Shown one piece after another: positions 28,772 to 35,552 of a stretch of 35,552 nt of DNA. Every line of letters starts with the position of its first letter. Within the stretch, counting starts at the first letter, position 1. A program made the translations under genes and the position numbers. This DNA is from Shewanella surugensis (GTDB taxonomy: Bacteria > Pseudomonadota > Gammaproteobacteria > Enterobacterales > Shewanellaceae). The notes under the pieces are model-generated. The model saw only the letters and a list, made by a program, of their open reading frames with translations. It was not told the DNA's origin and ran no database searches. Where the stretch lies: assembly GCF_023284005.1 (NCBI RefSeq), contig NZ_JAKIKS010000055.1, positions 1 to 35,552 of the forward strand. The letters are read 5' to 3'.

Positions 28772-29710
28772 ATGAATGAAGTCGATAAGCTCAAGAGACG
28801 TTTACAAAGAACACAAGCCGCACTCAGAGCGGCTGAAGACTTAGCTGAAAGTAAACTTAGAAATGCTTATCACTCACAAGAAAAACTCAAAGAAGAAATC
28901 ATTAATAGAAAAACCATCGAAAAAAACCTCGTTGATACCATCGATGAAAAACAAAAAGCGCTTTCTGTCAGAACACAATTTTTACAGAACATGAGCCATA
29001 AACTCAAAACACCAATGAACGGCATTATCGGTATGGCTGAAGTACTAGACTATAGCCGAGAAACACTCAATCAAGAGCAAAGACTATGCCTAGAAGTTAT
29101 CCAAGAGTGCGGTGATAATTTACTTAAAATGATTGAAAACACGATTCAATATGCACAACTGACCAGCTCTATATACAACCCTAAGCCTCACAACTTCAAC
29201 ATTCGAGAAATGTTGGAAGACTTCATAACATTTTACTTATATTCTAATAAGATTAGTGATAGAGGAATCAACTGTAACATTTCAAGTATTGTACCCAATA
29301 TCATTAATGCTGATAAACAAACCCTAATAAAAGTTATTACGCGCTTGCTCGACAATGCGATACAGTATTCTCCCTCCAATAGCAATGTCATGATATCTGT
29401 CTCAGCAAACATGTTCACAAGTCGTCAATGCATGCTCGTATTTGATATTATCGATACTGGCACCGGATTCACTAAAGGTTTATTTACAAAGTACACATCT
29501 AATTTAAAAGAAATAAATAACTATTCTATCCAAAAAAGTAGCTTCAAATTAGGATTGGGATTAATTATATGCCAAATAATGCTTAACAATGTCAAAGGCA
29601 ACTTCAGCACAAAAGAGAACACTCCTTCCGGTAGCATCGTCTCTTTTACATTCCCTGCTATGCTTAAAGCTCAAACTCAAGATCAAGATCAAGACCAAGA
29701 CCAAGGTTAA
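28772..29710 (+). CDS. H-NOX-associated soluble histidine kinase (HnoK-like)
   Basis: The 312-residue kinase has no membrane segment. Residues 1-68 are coiled-coil-like, then HisKA with His76 in NMSHKLKTPMNGIIGMAEVL, where Lys77 replaces the usual Glu next to the His. The HATPase domain shows LLDNAIQYSPSNS, DIIDTGTGF and LGLGLIICQIML. It sits just upstream of the H-NOX gene. In Shewanella such kinases are inhibited by NO-bound H-NOX and feed phosphorelays that alter cyclic-di-GMP and biofilm formation. No receiver or partner regulator is present here. The C-terminus ends in a DQ repeat. The Lys next to His76 could weaken the kinase/phosphatase balance. Confidence 0.8.
   Translation: MNEVDKLKRRLQRTQAALRAAEDLAESKLRNAYHSQEKLKEEIINRKTIEKNLVDTIDEKQKALSVRTQFLQNMSHKLKTPMNGIIGMAEVLDYSRETLNQEQRLCLEVIQECGDNLLKMIENTIQYAQLTSSIYNPKPHNFNIREMLEDFITFYLYSNKISDRGINCNISSIVPNIINADKQTLIKVITRLLDNAIQYSPSNSNVMISVSANMFTSRQCMLVFDIIDTGTGFTKGLFTKYTSNLKEINNYSIQKSSFKLGLGLIICQIMLNNVKGNFSTKENTPSGSIVSFTFPAMLKAQTQDQDQDQDQG
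29678..29704 (+). repeat. Hexamer repeat encoding a DQ tail
   Basis: About four and a half copies of CAAGAT/CAAGAC encode Gln-Asp repeats at the extreme C-terminus of the histidine kinase. Units are in frame, so slippage would only lengthen or shorten the tail. Confidence 0.8.
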
Positions 29711-29759
29711 GTCATTAAAGAAATTCAGTTATCGTACACGAATTAAGGGAGGATCAATT

Positions 29760-30302
29760 ATGAAAGGGCATATTTTTAACTTATTAGAGCAGTTCATTAT
29801 TGAGCAAGCTGGCGATGAAGCCTTTGAAGATATCTTAGACGCATGCCACTTTATAACCAAAGATCCCTTCATTCGCTCTGGTACTTATCCTGACGAAGAC
29901 TTAATCGAGCTTGTTAATAAAACCTGTGAAAGGCTCAATCTAAGTCCTAAGGATGCCCATTTTGGTTTCGGTAAATGGATTTTCCCTCACCTGACTAAAA
30001 TTGCCCCACCACAAGTCACAACATTTCAGCATCCAAAAGAGCTCTTTTTACAACTTGATCATATTCATCGCGTCGAATTAAAAAAAATCTGGCCCGATGC
30101 CGAGCCTCCCCGATTTAAGTGCATCGATACTGGCCCCGATACCGTCACCATGACCTATGACTCTCGACGTGAAATGATTGATCTCGTCGAAGGCGTCATA
30201 GAAAGCGTCGCTATTAACTACAACACCCCGATTAAATTTGAAAAAAAGGTTCACAAAGGACCAGAACACAATGTATATGAATATTTTTTGACTTTTGGTT
30301 AG
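29760..30302 (+). CDS. H-NOX heme nitric-oxide sensor
   Basis: The 180-residue stand-alone H-NOX protein binds NO through a five-coordinate heme and controls the adjacent kinase. The proximal ligand His103 lies in LDHIHRVELKKIWPDAEPP, and the heme-propionate motif YxSxR is Tyr133-Ser135-Arg137 (TMTYDSRREM). No Tyr is evident in the distal helices, consistent with an NO rather than an O2 sensor. I start at the ATG at 29760, preceded by GGGAGGAT; an upstream in-frame stretch overlaps the kinase end and is not H-NOX. It begins 49 bp after the kinase stop. Confidence 0.93.
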   Translation: MKGHIFNLLEQFIIEQAGDEAFEDILDACHFITKDPFIRSGTYPDEDLIELVNKTCERLNLSPKDAHFGFGKWIFPHLTKIAPPQVTTFQHPKELFLQLDHIHRVELKKIWPDAEPPRFKCIDTGPDTVTMTYDSRREMIDLVEGVIESVAINYNTPIKFEKKVHKGPEHNVYEYFLTFG

Positions 30303-30336
30303 TATTGCATACTCCCAAGCTTGGGATAATTGCCCT

Positions 30337-31295
30337 CTATAATTCAATCATGCTAGAGATCACACCATGTTTATCGATAAAAGAGGCAAGTACCTGCCAA
30401 ACCTGCTCATCAACTGGCTGATTATGCGCATCGAGTAGAAACGCTCCTTTGTCATGAAACCCGGCTAAATGGATCTGCTTAATCCTTTCAACCGGGGAGC
30501 ACATCCATAAAAGCCTGCAGATCATGCTCAAGATTGTTAGCCACAACAAAAGCATTATTACAGTAATAAATAACCTGAACTCGGGATAATGAGTGTCAAA
30601 GAATCTCAATACTTCACTTAAAGTCAACAACTTAAAAGCAACCCGGTTATTCTTTATTTTCATATTTGGCTTAATGCCGAAACTTTTGTCGATATCAAGG
30701 CGGGATTTCGTATCTAATAGCTGGCTATTAGTAGAAAACACAACACAGATAGGGGCAAAAATAGCGGTATTAAGCGGCGCTGCTTATCCCGAGTTCAGGT
30801 TAAATAACAATCAGCCTCATGAGCGACAGCGGCAATACATTCCCCTTCGGCCATCTCATTAAATTGGCAACTCAAATAAGTAGACACATTTTCCAGCAGA
30901 ATTCTTTCACCCATAAAATCCTGCTCTTGAATAATCTGTCGGCTCAAGTGCCTGACGGCTTCTTCGGTATAAGGTAAAGGCAAAAGATCAGGGACCTTCA
31001 ACTCAGTGTTACCTGAAAAACTCGCATGCTCCGAATACCATAGTGCCCTATCGCCTGTTTCAGTGCTTTGATTTTTCAAGGTAATGCCAATCCAATGCAG
31101 CCAAACCATCAAGCAAGAGTCCGACACTGTGAAACACAAAAGGATAGCGCTCGCTTATTGCCAACAACATCTTCTTATTTAATCCCCCTTCAGCCAACCA
31201 GTTATCGGCCAATACCTCAAACCAAGGAATGTCTGTTGCTCCCTCAGCTAAAATTGTCTGTACATGAGGGAATCGCAGGCCAATTCTGCGCCCAT
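30337..31295 (-). pseudogene. bufB: Broken bufB (DUF692/MNIO) gene
   Basis: BufB-type enzymes are multinuclear non-heme iron oxidases that modify cysteines in bufferin peptides. Pieces of one protein lie in several frames, in order: IGLRFPHVQTILAEG, WFEVLADNWLAEGG, LDWHYLEK, then SEHASFSGNTELKVPDLLPL, ILLENVSTYLSCQFNEM and EADCYL. After a 228-bp insertion come VERIKQIHLAGFHDKGAFLLDA and VWQVLASFIDKHG. A likely start is ATG 31295 behind GGGGGAG, but one base is missing within the next 15 bp. At least three more shifts follow (near 31100, 31050 and 30510-30560). No partner gene of the DUF2063 type follows. Confidence 0.85.
30573..30800. mobile_element. MITE (non-autonomous insertion) in bufB
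   Basis: This 228-bp insertion is bounded by perfect 17-bp inverted repeats: ACCTGAACTCGGGATAA at 30573-30589 and its complement at 30784-30800. The 6-bp direct repeat TAAATA lies at 30567-30572 and 30801-30806. Removing the element and one TAAATA restores the bufB reading around DCYLLL. It encodes no transposase. A short minus-strand frame through it (KIKNNRVAFKLLTLSEVL) may be the relic end of one. The parent insertion-sequence family is not identified. Confidence 0.88.
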
Positions 31296-31312
31296 TATGC
31301 TCCCCCCTGACA

Positions 31313-31534
31313 TTAGGTCTTGGCCGGTTTAATGGCTTTAACCACACCGCCAATGATCTTGTCGCACGTTCCGGTGGGGACGTACACCCACTCATTAGCA
31401 AGATTGCTTTCCTTTGTCTGCCCCGCACAGCCGTGGCTACCATCTAAGGCGCCACAATCATTAGCCCCCACAGATAAGCCTACAGCTAAGATCCCAGCGA
31501 CGGTTAAACCCAGTGTTTTATTCGATGATGTCAT
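31313..31534 (-). CDS. bufA1: Bufferin-like precursor BufA1 (DUF2282), internally shortened
   Basis: The 73-residue small exported cysteine peptide is of the copper- or metal-buffering bufferin type. An N-terminal hydrophobic signal (TLGLTVAGILAVGLSVGA) is fused directly to NDCGALDGSHGCAGQTK and EWVYVPTGTCDKIIGG. Family members normally have a signal cleavage site and a further conserved Cys (KCYGV-type segment) before NDC. About a dozen residues appear to be deleted, leaving Cys27, Cys36 and Cys57 only. A ribosome site AAGGA precedes the ATG at 31534. With its modifying enzyme broken, it is probably non-functional. Confidence 0.75.
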   Translation of the reverse strand: MTSSNKTLGLTVAGILAVGLSVGANDCGALDGSHGCAGQTKESNLANEWVYVPTGTCDKIIGGVVKAIKPAKT

Positions 31535-31767
31535 TGCTACTATCCTTAATTAAATGAAGTGTTCACCCCTATAACGAATAACAGCAAGATTTGATTGCAT
31601 GAATATGATTTTATTTTCAACAAAATAAATAAAGCACATCATTAATAGCAATTTGTACAATATGCAAAGGAGAGCGCACTAGGATATAAATCATCAAGCG
31701 CTACCTTTTTGACCTGGTCGGACCAAATTATTAAAACATGTTTAACTTCGCAATATCCTCCTGCAGA

Positions 31768-31805
31768 CTTAATGCATTAAGATGGCCTAAGTTTTTATCT
31801 TAATG
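31768..31805. promoter_or_regulatory. Cluster of CTTAATG half-sites (possible operator)
   Basis: Three copies of one heptamer lie just upstream of the chaperone gene. CTTAATG at 31768-31774 abuts CATTAAG at 31775-31781, making a 14-bp perfect palindrome, and CTTAATG recurs at 31799-31805. The last two sites extend to a 9-bp inverted repeat (CATTAAGAT/ATCTTAATG) with 13-bp spacer, about two helical turns centre to centre. They end 35 bp before the ATG, where a regulator would overlap the promoter. The rest of 31535-31840 shows no gene. Confidence 0.45.
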
Positions 31806-31840
31806 TGCTGTACAACGTAAAGTATCTAACGAGGTTATAC

Positions 31841-32287
31841 ATGCTGACATCGACACCAGTATCTTTTTCGAATAATTATCATCAAAGTTTAGAATCTTTA
31901 GTCGAGCAGGCACTCATTTCACTGGAATGTCCGCCAGAGCAACTCACAGGCTTTCGCTCTCATTCCAGCATTCACCTTGAATTTGATGCTCTGCCTGATA
32001 TTAGCATCAGCATAGAAAATGACAGGTTATGGTTATGGTCGGCTTTTAGTGAATTAACCCCCACGTTAATCACTCAGCAAGCAGCAGAGTTATTCACACT
32101 TTTACAGCAGTCCATCCCTAATATTGAACTCGATCAAGCCGTATTAGTGCAAGCAAACCAAGGTTATGAACTCAAAGCACTCGTCGATCCCTCATGTCTA
32201 CATTTGGCATCAAACCTCGGTATGGTTCTCGAGTATTTCTATCAAAAAGTGGCCGATATTAACCAACTTTTTGACCAAAAACTGTAA
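31841..32287 (+). CDS. Type III secretion chaperone, InvB/SpaK family
   Basis: The 148-residue acidic protein resembles the class IB effector chaperones InvB and SpaK (Spa15). The segment SHSSIHLEFDALPDISISIENDRLWLW lines up with Salmonella InvB (SHSTIVLDLFALPSICISVKDDDVWIW). LKALVDPSCL matches the later LKALVHPDFL. Such dimers bind the N-terminal region of effectors and deliver them to the secretion ATPase. The ATG at 31841 is preceded by GAGG at good distance; an in-frame codon at 31805 is less likely. The candidate effector begins 36 bp downstream. No other secretion genes are in the window, so the apparatus must be elsewhere or lost. Confidence 0.82.
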   Translation: MLTSTPVSFSNNYHQSLESLVEQALISLECPPEQLTGFRSHSSIHLEFDALPDISISIENDRLWLWSAFSELTPTLITQQAAELFTLLQQSIPNIELDQAVLVQANQGYELKALVDPSCLHLASNLGMVLEYFYQKVADINQLFDQKL

Positions 32288-32323
32288 TTTTAATTCACCA
32301 TCAACAAACTGAGACATTTTATT

Positions 32324-33418
32324 ATGCCCTTTCGTACCCCACCACCGTATTCACCACCACCAATCCCTTCACACTCTACAATGTCAGCAACGTCCATTGA
32401 GAGTTCACGCTCAACGTCGACAAAAGTCTCTTCGAGTTCATCCTCGAGTATGACAGACAATTTAAAAGGGATCTCGAGCAGTCAAACTCAAAGTCAGAGC
32501 CAATCCATAAAGGTACAAAAAGAAGGGGTGATATATAGCCCTTTTACCGTTGAAGACTCTATCATACAAGCTGCTGGTCATAATGTAACTCGCTTGAACC
32601 AAGGGAAAGAGGCTTACCCAGTTATCGTTAAAGATGACAATGCTAAAAAGCAATTCGAAAACATTCGACATCAACTAGCTGTAAAATATAAGAAAGATGC
32701 AGCAATACTGCAAGAACCCATCGATAAATTTAAAAAAATATTAGCAGGTTTACCCAAGGAAGGAAGTAGTCCACAGGAAACACTCAAAATAAATGAATTA
32801 AAGCTAAAACTTAATAACAGAATAGAACATTATACTAAGATAATGGAAGATTCTCTGTCATTTCGTTTAAGTAAGGGAATAGAAAGCTTACAAGTATTCA
32901 GTAATGAAGAGAGCCATGTTCTTGAAACATTATCAGCTGGGCAACACAAGCTTTACATCACTGGACATGGTTTTCATGGTTACGATTCCATAGCTCCTAC
33001 AATTGACGGCAGTTCAAAAGAGCATAAATCCGCAGAAACACTGGCTAAAGAACTCAAGCAAGGCGGGTTAAGAACAGGTTTTAATGATGTAAGAACCCTA
33101 AGTTGTGAAAGTGCGGATGCACGAAAAGTCAATTCTTTTGATCAAAAAGAATTAGAAGAAGCACGTCAGCCCGTTGTTTCTAAGTTTTTGAAATTTTTGA
33201 GGTTCAGTTCGGACATCACCACTCAATTACCTTTTGCTCAATCACTCAGTAACTCATTCGGCAACTTAGGCTATAAAGACATGCAAGTCACTGGCTATCA
33301 TGGATCTGGGCAAGCTGTTCCAGGAGAACAACATCACTTTCAAATTATTGGTGAAGAAGCAAGCTTACTCACTGCGAGATCATCAACAGTTAAACATGTC
33401 TTTACCCCTAATGTATAA
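32324..33418 (+). CDS. Putative type III effector with C80/CPD-like cysteine protease region
   Basis: The protein has 364 residues. Residues 1-65 are Pro/Ser/Gln-rich and disordered-looking, as in secretion signals. Residues 65-200 are mainly helical and charged, not recognised. Residues 205-330 resemble clan CD cysteine proteases of the MARTX CPD (C80) type: KLYITGHGFHG with His215, a GSS-x-SAETLAKELKQGG helix segment, and VRTLSCESAD with Cys261. The His-Cys distance (46) is close to that in MARTX CPD (about 49). SLSNSFGNLGYKDMQVTGYHG follows as a further strand. In CPDs host inositol hexakisphosphate activates the enzyme; whether that holds here is unknown. The gene follows its likely chaperone by 36 bp. 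A second, broken copy of its 3' end lies at 35.2 kb. Confidence 0.72.
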   Translation: MPFRTPPPYSPPPIPSHSTMSATSIESSRSTSTKVSSSSSSSMTDNLKGISSSQTQSQSQSIKVQKEGVIYSPFTVEDSIIQAAGHNVTRLNQGKEAYPVIVKDDNAKKQFENIRHQLAVKYKKDAAILQEPIDKFKKILAGLPKEGSSPQETLKINELKLKLNNRIEHYTKIMEDSLSFRLSKGIESLQVFSNEESHVLETLSAGQHKLYITGHGFHGYDSIAPTIDGSSKEHKSAETLAKELKQGGLRTGFNDVRTLSCESADARKVNSFDQKELEEARQPVVSKFLKFLRFSSDITTQLPFAQSLSNSFGNLGYKDMQVTGYHGSGQAVPGEQHHFQIIGEEASLLTARSSTVKHVFTPNV

Positions 33419-34139
33419 ATCATTAACCAGCTCCTCTCTGGATCAGTATTTAGGGTATGCTATAAGGCTGAAACGGACTCATCTGCAGAGGCATGTAAAT
33501 GAATGACATTCCCGTCATCTAATGTTTAAGGTCTTTATTGCTCCAGACAATAATAAGACATTCCCTATATCCATATAGGTTAGATAACAAATATCGTGAT
33601 CACATGGATGTGAGTGAGCGACCATGCTCGTCAGCCAAGCGGATGGCTTAGTTATTCTAAGTTGACGTTTAATAACGCAGTCAACGATTATTATTTTTAC
33701 TCATAAAAATCAGTTGATTACAAATTAACAACGACTCTAACTTCGGCGTTAAATTACCTTAAAAGGCAATCAGCATTCTGACGCCCTATCTTTTTAAAAG
33801 AATACACTTTGCATTAAGCCTTTTTACGGGCTCTGAAAACATGCACCTTCAAGCGGTATGGGTATACATTTATAAATCAATAATGTGTAAATATATACAT
33901 ATAGACACAAGCTATCAAAAGCAGCAATATTTATTCGAAGTAATGATTTTGCTGAGAGAGATTACGGCATAGCAACCAGTTAATACCAGTTATTCCTATC
34001 AATTGCTCGTCCTTAGGATCATACTGAGTGTGTTGCGCATCTAGTGGGCTGTTTGAATGGAAGTTACTGCGTAACCACAGTCCTTAGGTTGGCTCAAACC
34101 AACTTTAGGTTTAAGAAATTGCCTTAAGAGGAATGTATC
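33419..34139. other. Gap with no recognised gene
   Basis: About 720 bp of AT-rich DNA follows the effector. I see no convincing frame, no tRNA fold and no full insertion sequence. The first 40 bp resemble the DNA after the effector relic at 35.35 kb (shared AAATCATTAA and a similar CAGTATTT/CGGTATTT), so they belong to the duplicated unit. One GCATTAAG heptamer-like site lies at 33811-33818. Confidence 0.6.
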
Positions 34140-34256
34140 ATGAGTAAAGGACAAGACAGTAAAAAGAATGTCAAAAAACAACCGCTTTTAACCGCCAAAG
34201 AAAAGAAAGCTGCCAAGGCAGCCAAAAAAGCCAAAACCAATGTTTTAGGTAATTAA
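34140..34256 (+). CDS. Small lysine-rich protein, 38 residues
   Basis: The frame opens MSKGQDSKKNVKKQ and ends in KTNVLGN, with eleven or more Lys. A ribosome site AAGAGGA precedes the ATG and a hairpin terminator follows 6 bp after the stop, which together support a real gene. Similar short basic proteins starting MSKGQD are, as I recall, common in gammaproteobacteria but have no assigned role. The charge suggests nucleic-acid or ribosome association, a guess. Confidence 0.7.
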   Translation: MSKGQDSKKNVKKQPLLTAKEKKAAKAAKKAKTNVLGN

Positions 34257-34262
34257 ACACAC

Positions 34263-34293
34263 AGGCCGTCAAGTTGTCTCGATGGCCTTTCTT
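34263..34293 (+). terminator. Rho-independent terminator
   Basis: AGGCCGTC pairs with GATGGCCT (one G-T pair) around a 12-nt loop, followed by TTCTTT. It directly follows the small lysine-rich gene. From here to 34674 I see no gene. Confidence 0.7.
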
Positions 34294-34674
34294 TAACCTG
34301 AATTCGGTTTAAACCACACCGCTTTATAGCACCATTTTTTGTTCAAAATTGCTTAGCCTTTGAATGAAGGCGAATGGCATTTTTTATCTATATAAGGGGA
34401 TTATTGATGATCCGCAGGTGTGTTTAAATCACCTATTTCAATGTGACTTATCCCTTGCAGCGGGCTTTTTTGTAAATACTTTATCGAAACGGTGAGTAAA
34501 GTATTGCTTCAAGCTTACGAACGAGAGATATGGGCTTTTAGGTAGGAACATTCGTTGTAAAGCACTCTGACTTCTATCGATAGAGGAAATGCCAAACTAT
34601 GTAGGGAACATATTTGGCCTTATAAGCTCAAACGAAAACAAATAACATCCATGTTTCCTCATGACTTTTTATCG

Positions 34675-35025
34675 TTATTTAGTTTGAGCACTAATGATCT
34701 CAATGGGACCATGATCGTCGCAGTGACCGTTATGAACATGATGTAGGTGACCATCGACTAAATAATCAATATGATCACCATGAGGAATGGCTTCATGACC
34801 ACAATCTGGGCCATGAATATGATCACCACAATGGTGAGTTGGAATACATTGATCTGGGTTGCGATTACTGACTTCAATATTATGATCATGGTAATGATCT
34901 TCATGGGGTTGATGCAAATGTCCATCATGAACATAACAAGTATGATCTTTGTGACGAATAGCTGTATGACCACAATGAGGGCCATGAATATGGTTCGAAT
35001 GTGATTGTGTGTTAGAGCAAGGCAT
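34675..35025 (-). CDS. Histidine-rich tandem-repeat protein, likely metal-binding
   Basis: The 116-residue cytosolic protein has two repeats of about 45-50 residues, each with the order HIHGPxCGHxAIxHxDHxxYxVxDGHLHxxH. The first is HIHGPHCGHTAIRHKDHTCY, the second HIHGPDCGHEAIPHGDHIDY. About a quarter of all residues are His. Relatives with the same GPDCGHEAIPHGDH pattern occur widely in bacteria as conserved hypotheticals; zinc or nickel storage or buffering is a reasonable inference. I start at the ATG at 35025, with AGGA 6 bp upstream; an earlier ATG at 35040 would add five residues. It is monocistronic. Confidence 0.8.
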   Translation of the reverse strand: MPCSNTQSHSNHIHGPHCGHTAIRHKDHTCYVHDGHLHQPHEDHYHDHNIEVSNRNPDQCIPTHHCGDHIHGPDCGHEAIPHGDHIDYLVDGHLHHVHNGHCDDHGPIEIISAQTK

Positions 35026-35159
35026 TGTTAATCCTTTCATTTAAACGATGGTATGAGATTGCTATAAAGTAACCATTTTATTGTAGTGTAAAATATCACA
35101 CTGTGAAGCGTTTTAGCCCGCAACTATGACTGAGTTGCTTAGCTCTATTAAAAGTTTAC

Positions 35160-35352
35160 TTTGCCCCCACATGACAATAAATCGTCAGCCCTTTGCCCAA
35201 ACTTGAGTGACGCATTCGGCCATTTAGGTTTTGATGACATAAAAGTAACAGACTATCCAGAGCGCGGGAAGAACTTTTCCTCAAGGACAACATCACCTCA
35301 TTGTCTGCTAGATCATCAACCGTTAAACATGTCTTTACTCCCCAAGGTATAA
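35160..35352 (+). pseudogene. Relic of a second effector gene (3' end only)
   Basis: The reading LSDAFGHLGFDDIKVTDY matches LSNSFGNLGYKDMQVTGY near the end of the candidate effector at 32324-33418. After a frameshift, QGQHHLIV and then SARSSTVKHVFTP match EQHHFQII and TARSSTVKHVFTP of the same protein. The DNA at 35305-35340 is nearly identical to 33376-33410. The N-terminal four fifths, with the His/Cys pair, is missing. The similarity runs into the downstream spacer, so this was a gene duplication that then decayed. Confidence 0.82.
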
Positions 35353-35455
35353 ATCATTAATCAGGTTGACTCTGACTCGGTATTTGTAAACTTTATCACT
35401 GGCATGATTCTCTTCTTTTCCTCAATAGCCACACGCATGAGAACAAGTTAACTTA

Positions 35456-35501
35456 CCTCCGGCAAAGCCGGAGGCTTATTTGGGTGACGCCCTAAAAGGG
35501 C
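35456..35501. repeat. Adjacent hairpins, possible transposon end
   Basis: CCTCCGGC-AAA-GCCGGAGG (35456-35474) is a perfect 8-bp stem, and GCCC-TAAAA-GGGC (35489-35501) follows. Small subterminal hairpins in this arrangement recall the ends of IS200/IS605-type elements. The window ends before any transposase could be seen, so the call rests on the hairpins alone. They lack the T-run of an ordinary terminator. Confidence 0.4.
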
Positions 35502-35552
35502 TTAAGTCCGTGCCCAAGGCACTATCTACATTCCGAGTGTTAATTGATCCCG

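Noticed and set aside
29589..29759. In-frame extension upstream of the H-NOX ATG
   Set aside because: It lies over the kinase 3' end in another frame and is not H-NOX-like; the ATG at 29760 has a strong ribosome site.
30312..30325. Perfect palindrome TCCCAAGCTTGGGA just after the H-NOX gene
   Set aside because: The stem has almost no loop and no T-run follows, so it is not a credible terminator, and I cannot assign it as a binding site.
30337..30741. Open frame of 134 residues on the minus strand
   Set aside because: It is a chimera of MITE sequence and the out-of-place 3' end of bufB, not an original gene.
33590..33680. Possible tRNA or small RNA fold near GCCAAGCGGATGGC
   Set aside because: No cloverleaf, T-loop sequence or CCA end could be built from it.
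34296..34309. TAACCTGAATTCGG resembles one end of the MITE at 30573
   Set aside because: Only about 13 of 15 bases match and no inverted partner is seen nearby, so this is not enough for a second copy.
34758..35004. Long Met/Ile-rich frames on both strands over the His-rich gene
   Set aside because: They are alternate-frame readings of repeated CAT/ATG/ATC codons caused by the His-rich repeat.

Overview
The window comes from a moderately AT-rich gammaproteobacterium. The best fit is the Shewanella/Parashewanella group. The clues are the gene order murA-ibaG-mlaBCDEF / yrbG-kdsD-kdsC-lptC-lptA-lptB-rpoN-(hpf)-ptsN-rapZ-ptsO, an E. coli-like rRNA leader with boxA, an H-NOX/HnoK nitric-oxide pair, and type III secretion cargo. 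The genus is inferred from memory of these families, not from a search.

Region by region: 1-560 is the promoter and leader of an rRNA operon that reads off the left edge. 567-4264 (minus) is cydD-cydC, the ABC exporter needed for cytochrome bd assembly. 4507-6660 holds a DOPA-dioxygenase-like gene, a GNAT acetyltransferase and a divergent glycosyltransferase. 6754-11698 (minus) is the Mla phospholipid-transport operon running into ibaG and murA. 11844-20478 (plus) is the KDO / LPS-transport / nitrogen-PTS cluster. Two oddities stand out there. LptA is about twice the usual length and its long form depends on a run of nine Cs. The hpf gene normally found between rpoN and ptsN survives only as a frameshifted relic.

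20633-30302 is accessory envelope and signalling DNA: an OmpA-type lipoprotein, a three-gene glycosyl-lipid module (GT2, ArnT-like transferase, GtrA-like flippase), and a divergent two-component system followed by the lipid A deacylase PagL and an MFS transporter. PagL appears to start at a rare ATT codon behind a strong Shine-Dalgarno. An H-NOX nitric-oxide sensor with its histidine kinase follows. Together these could form a stress-responsive surface-remodelling and NO-sensing block.

30303-35552 is decaying or mobile DNA. It holds a broken bufferin locus (bufA with an internal deletion; bufB with several frameshifts and a 228-bp MITE with clear target duplication) and an InvB/SpaK-type type III secretion chaperone. 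Next to the chaperone is a candidate effector whose C-terminal half carries a His/Cys pair spaced like that of the MARTX/C80 cysteine protease domain. The block also contains two small charged or histidine-rich proteins, a second broken copy of the effector 3' end, and hairpins resembling a transposon end at the right edge. The chaperone plus protease-like effector, with its relic duplicate, is the best candidate for a little-described system.
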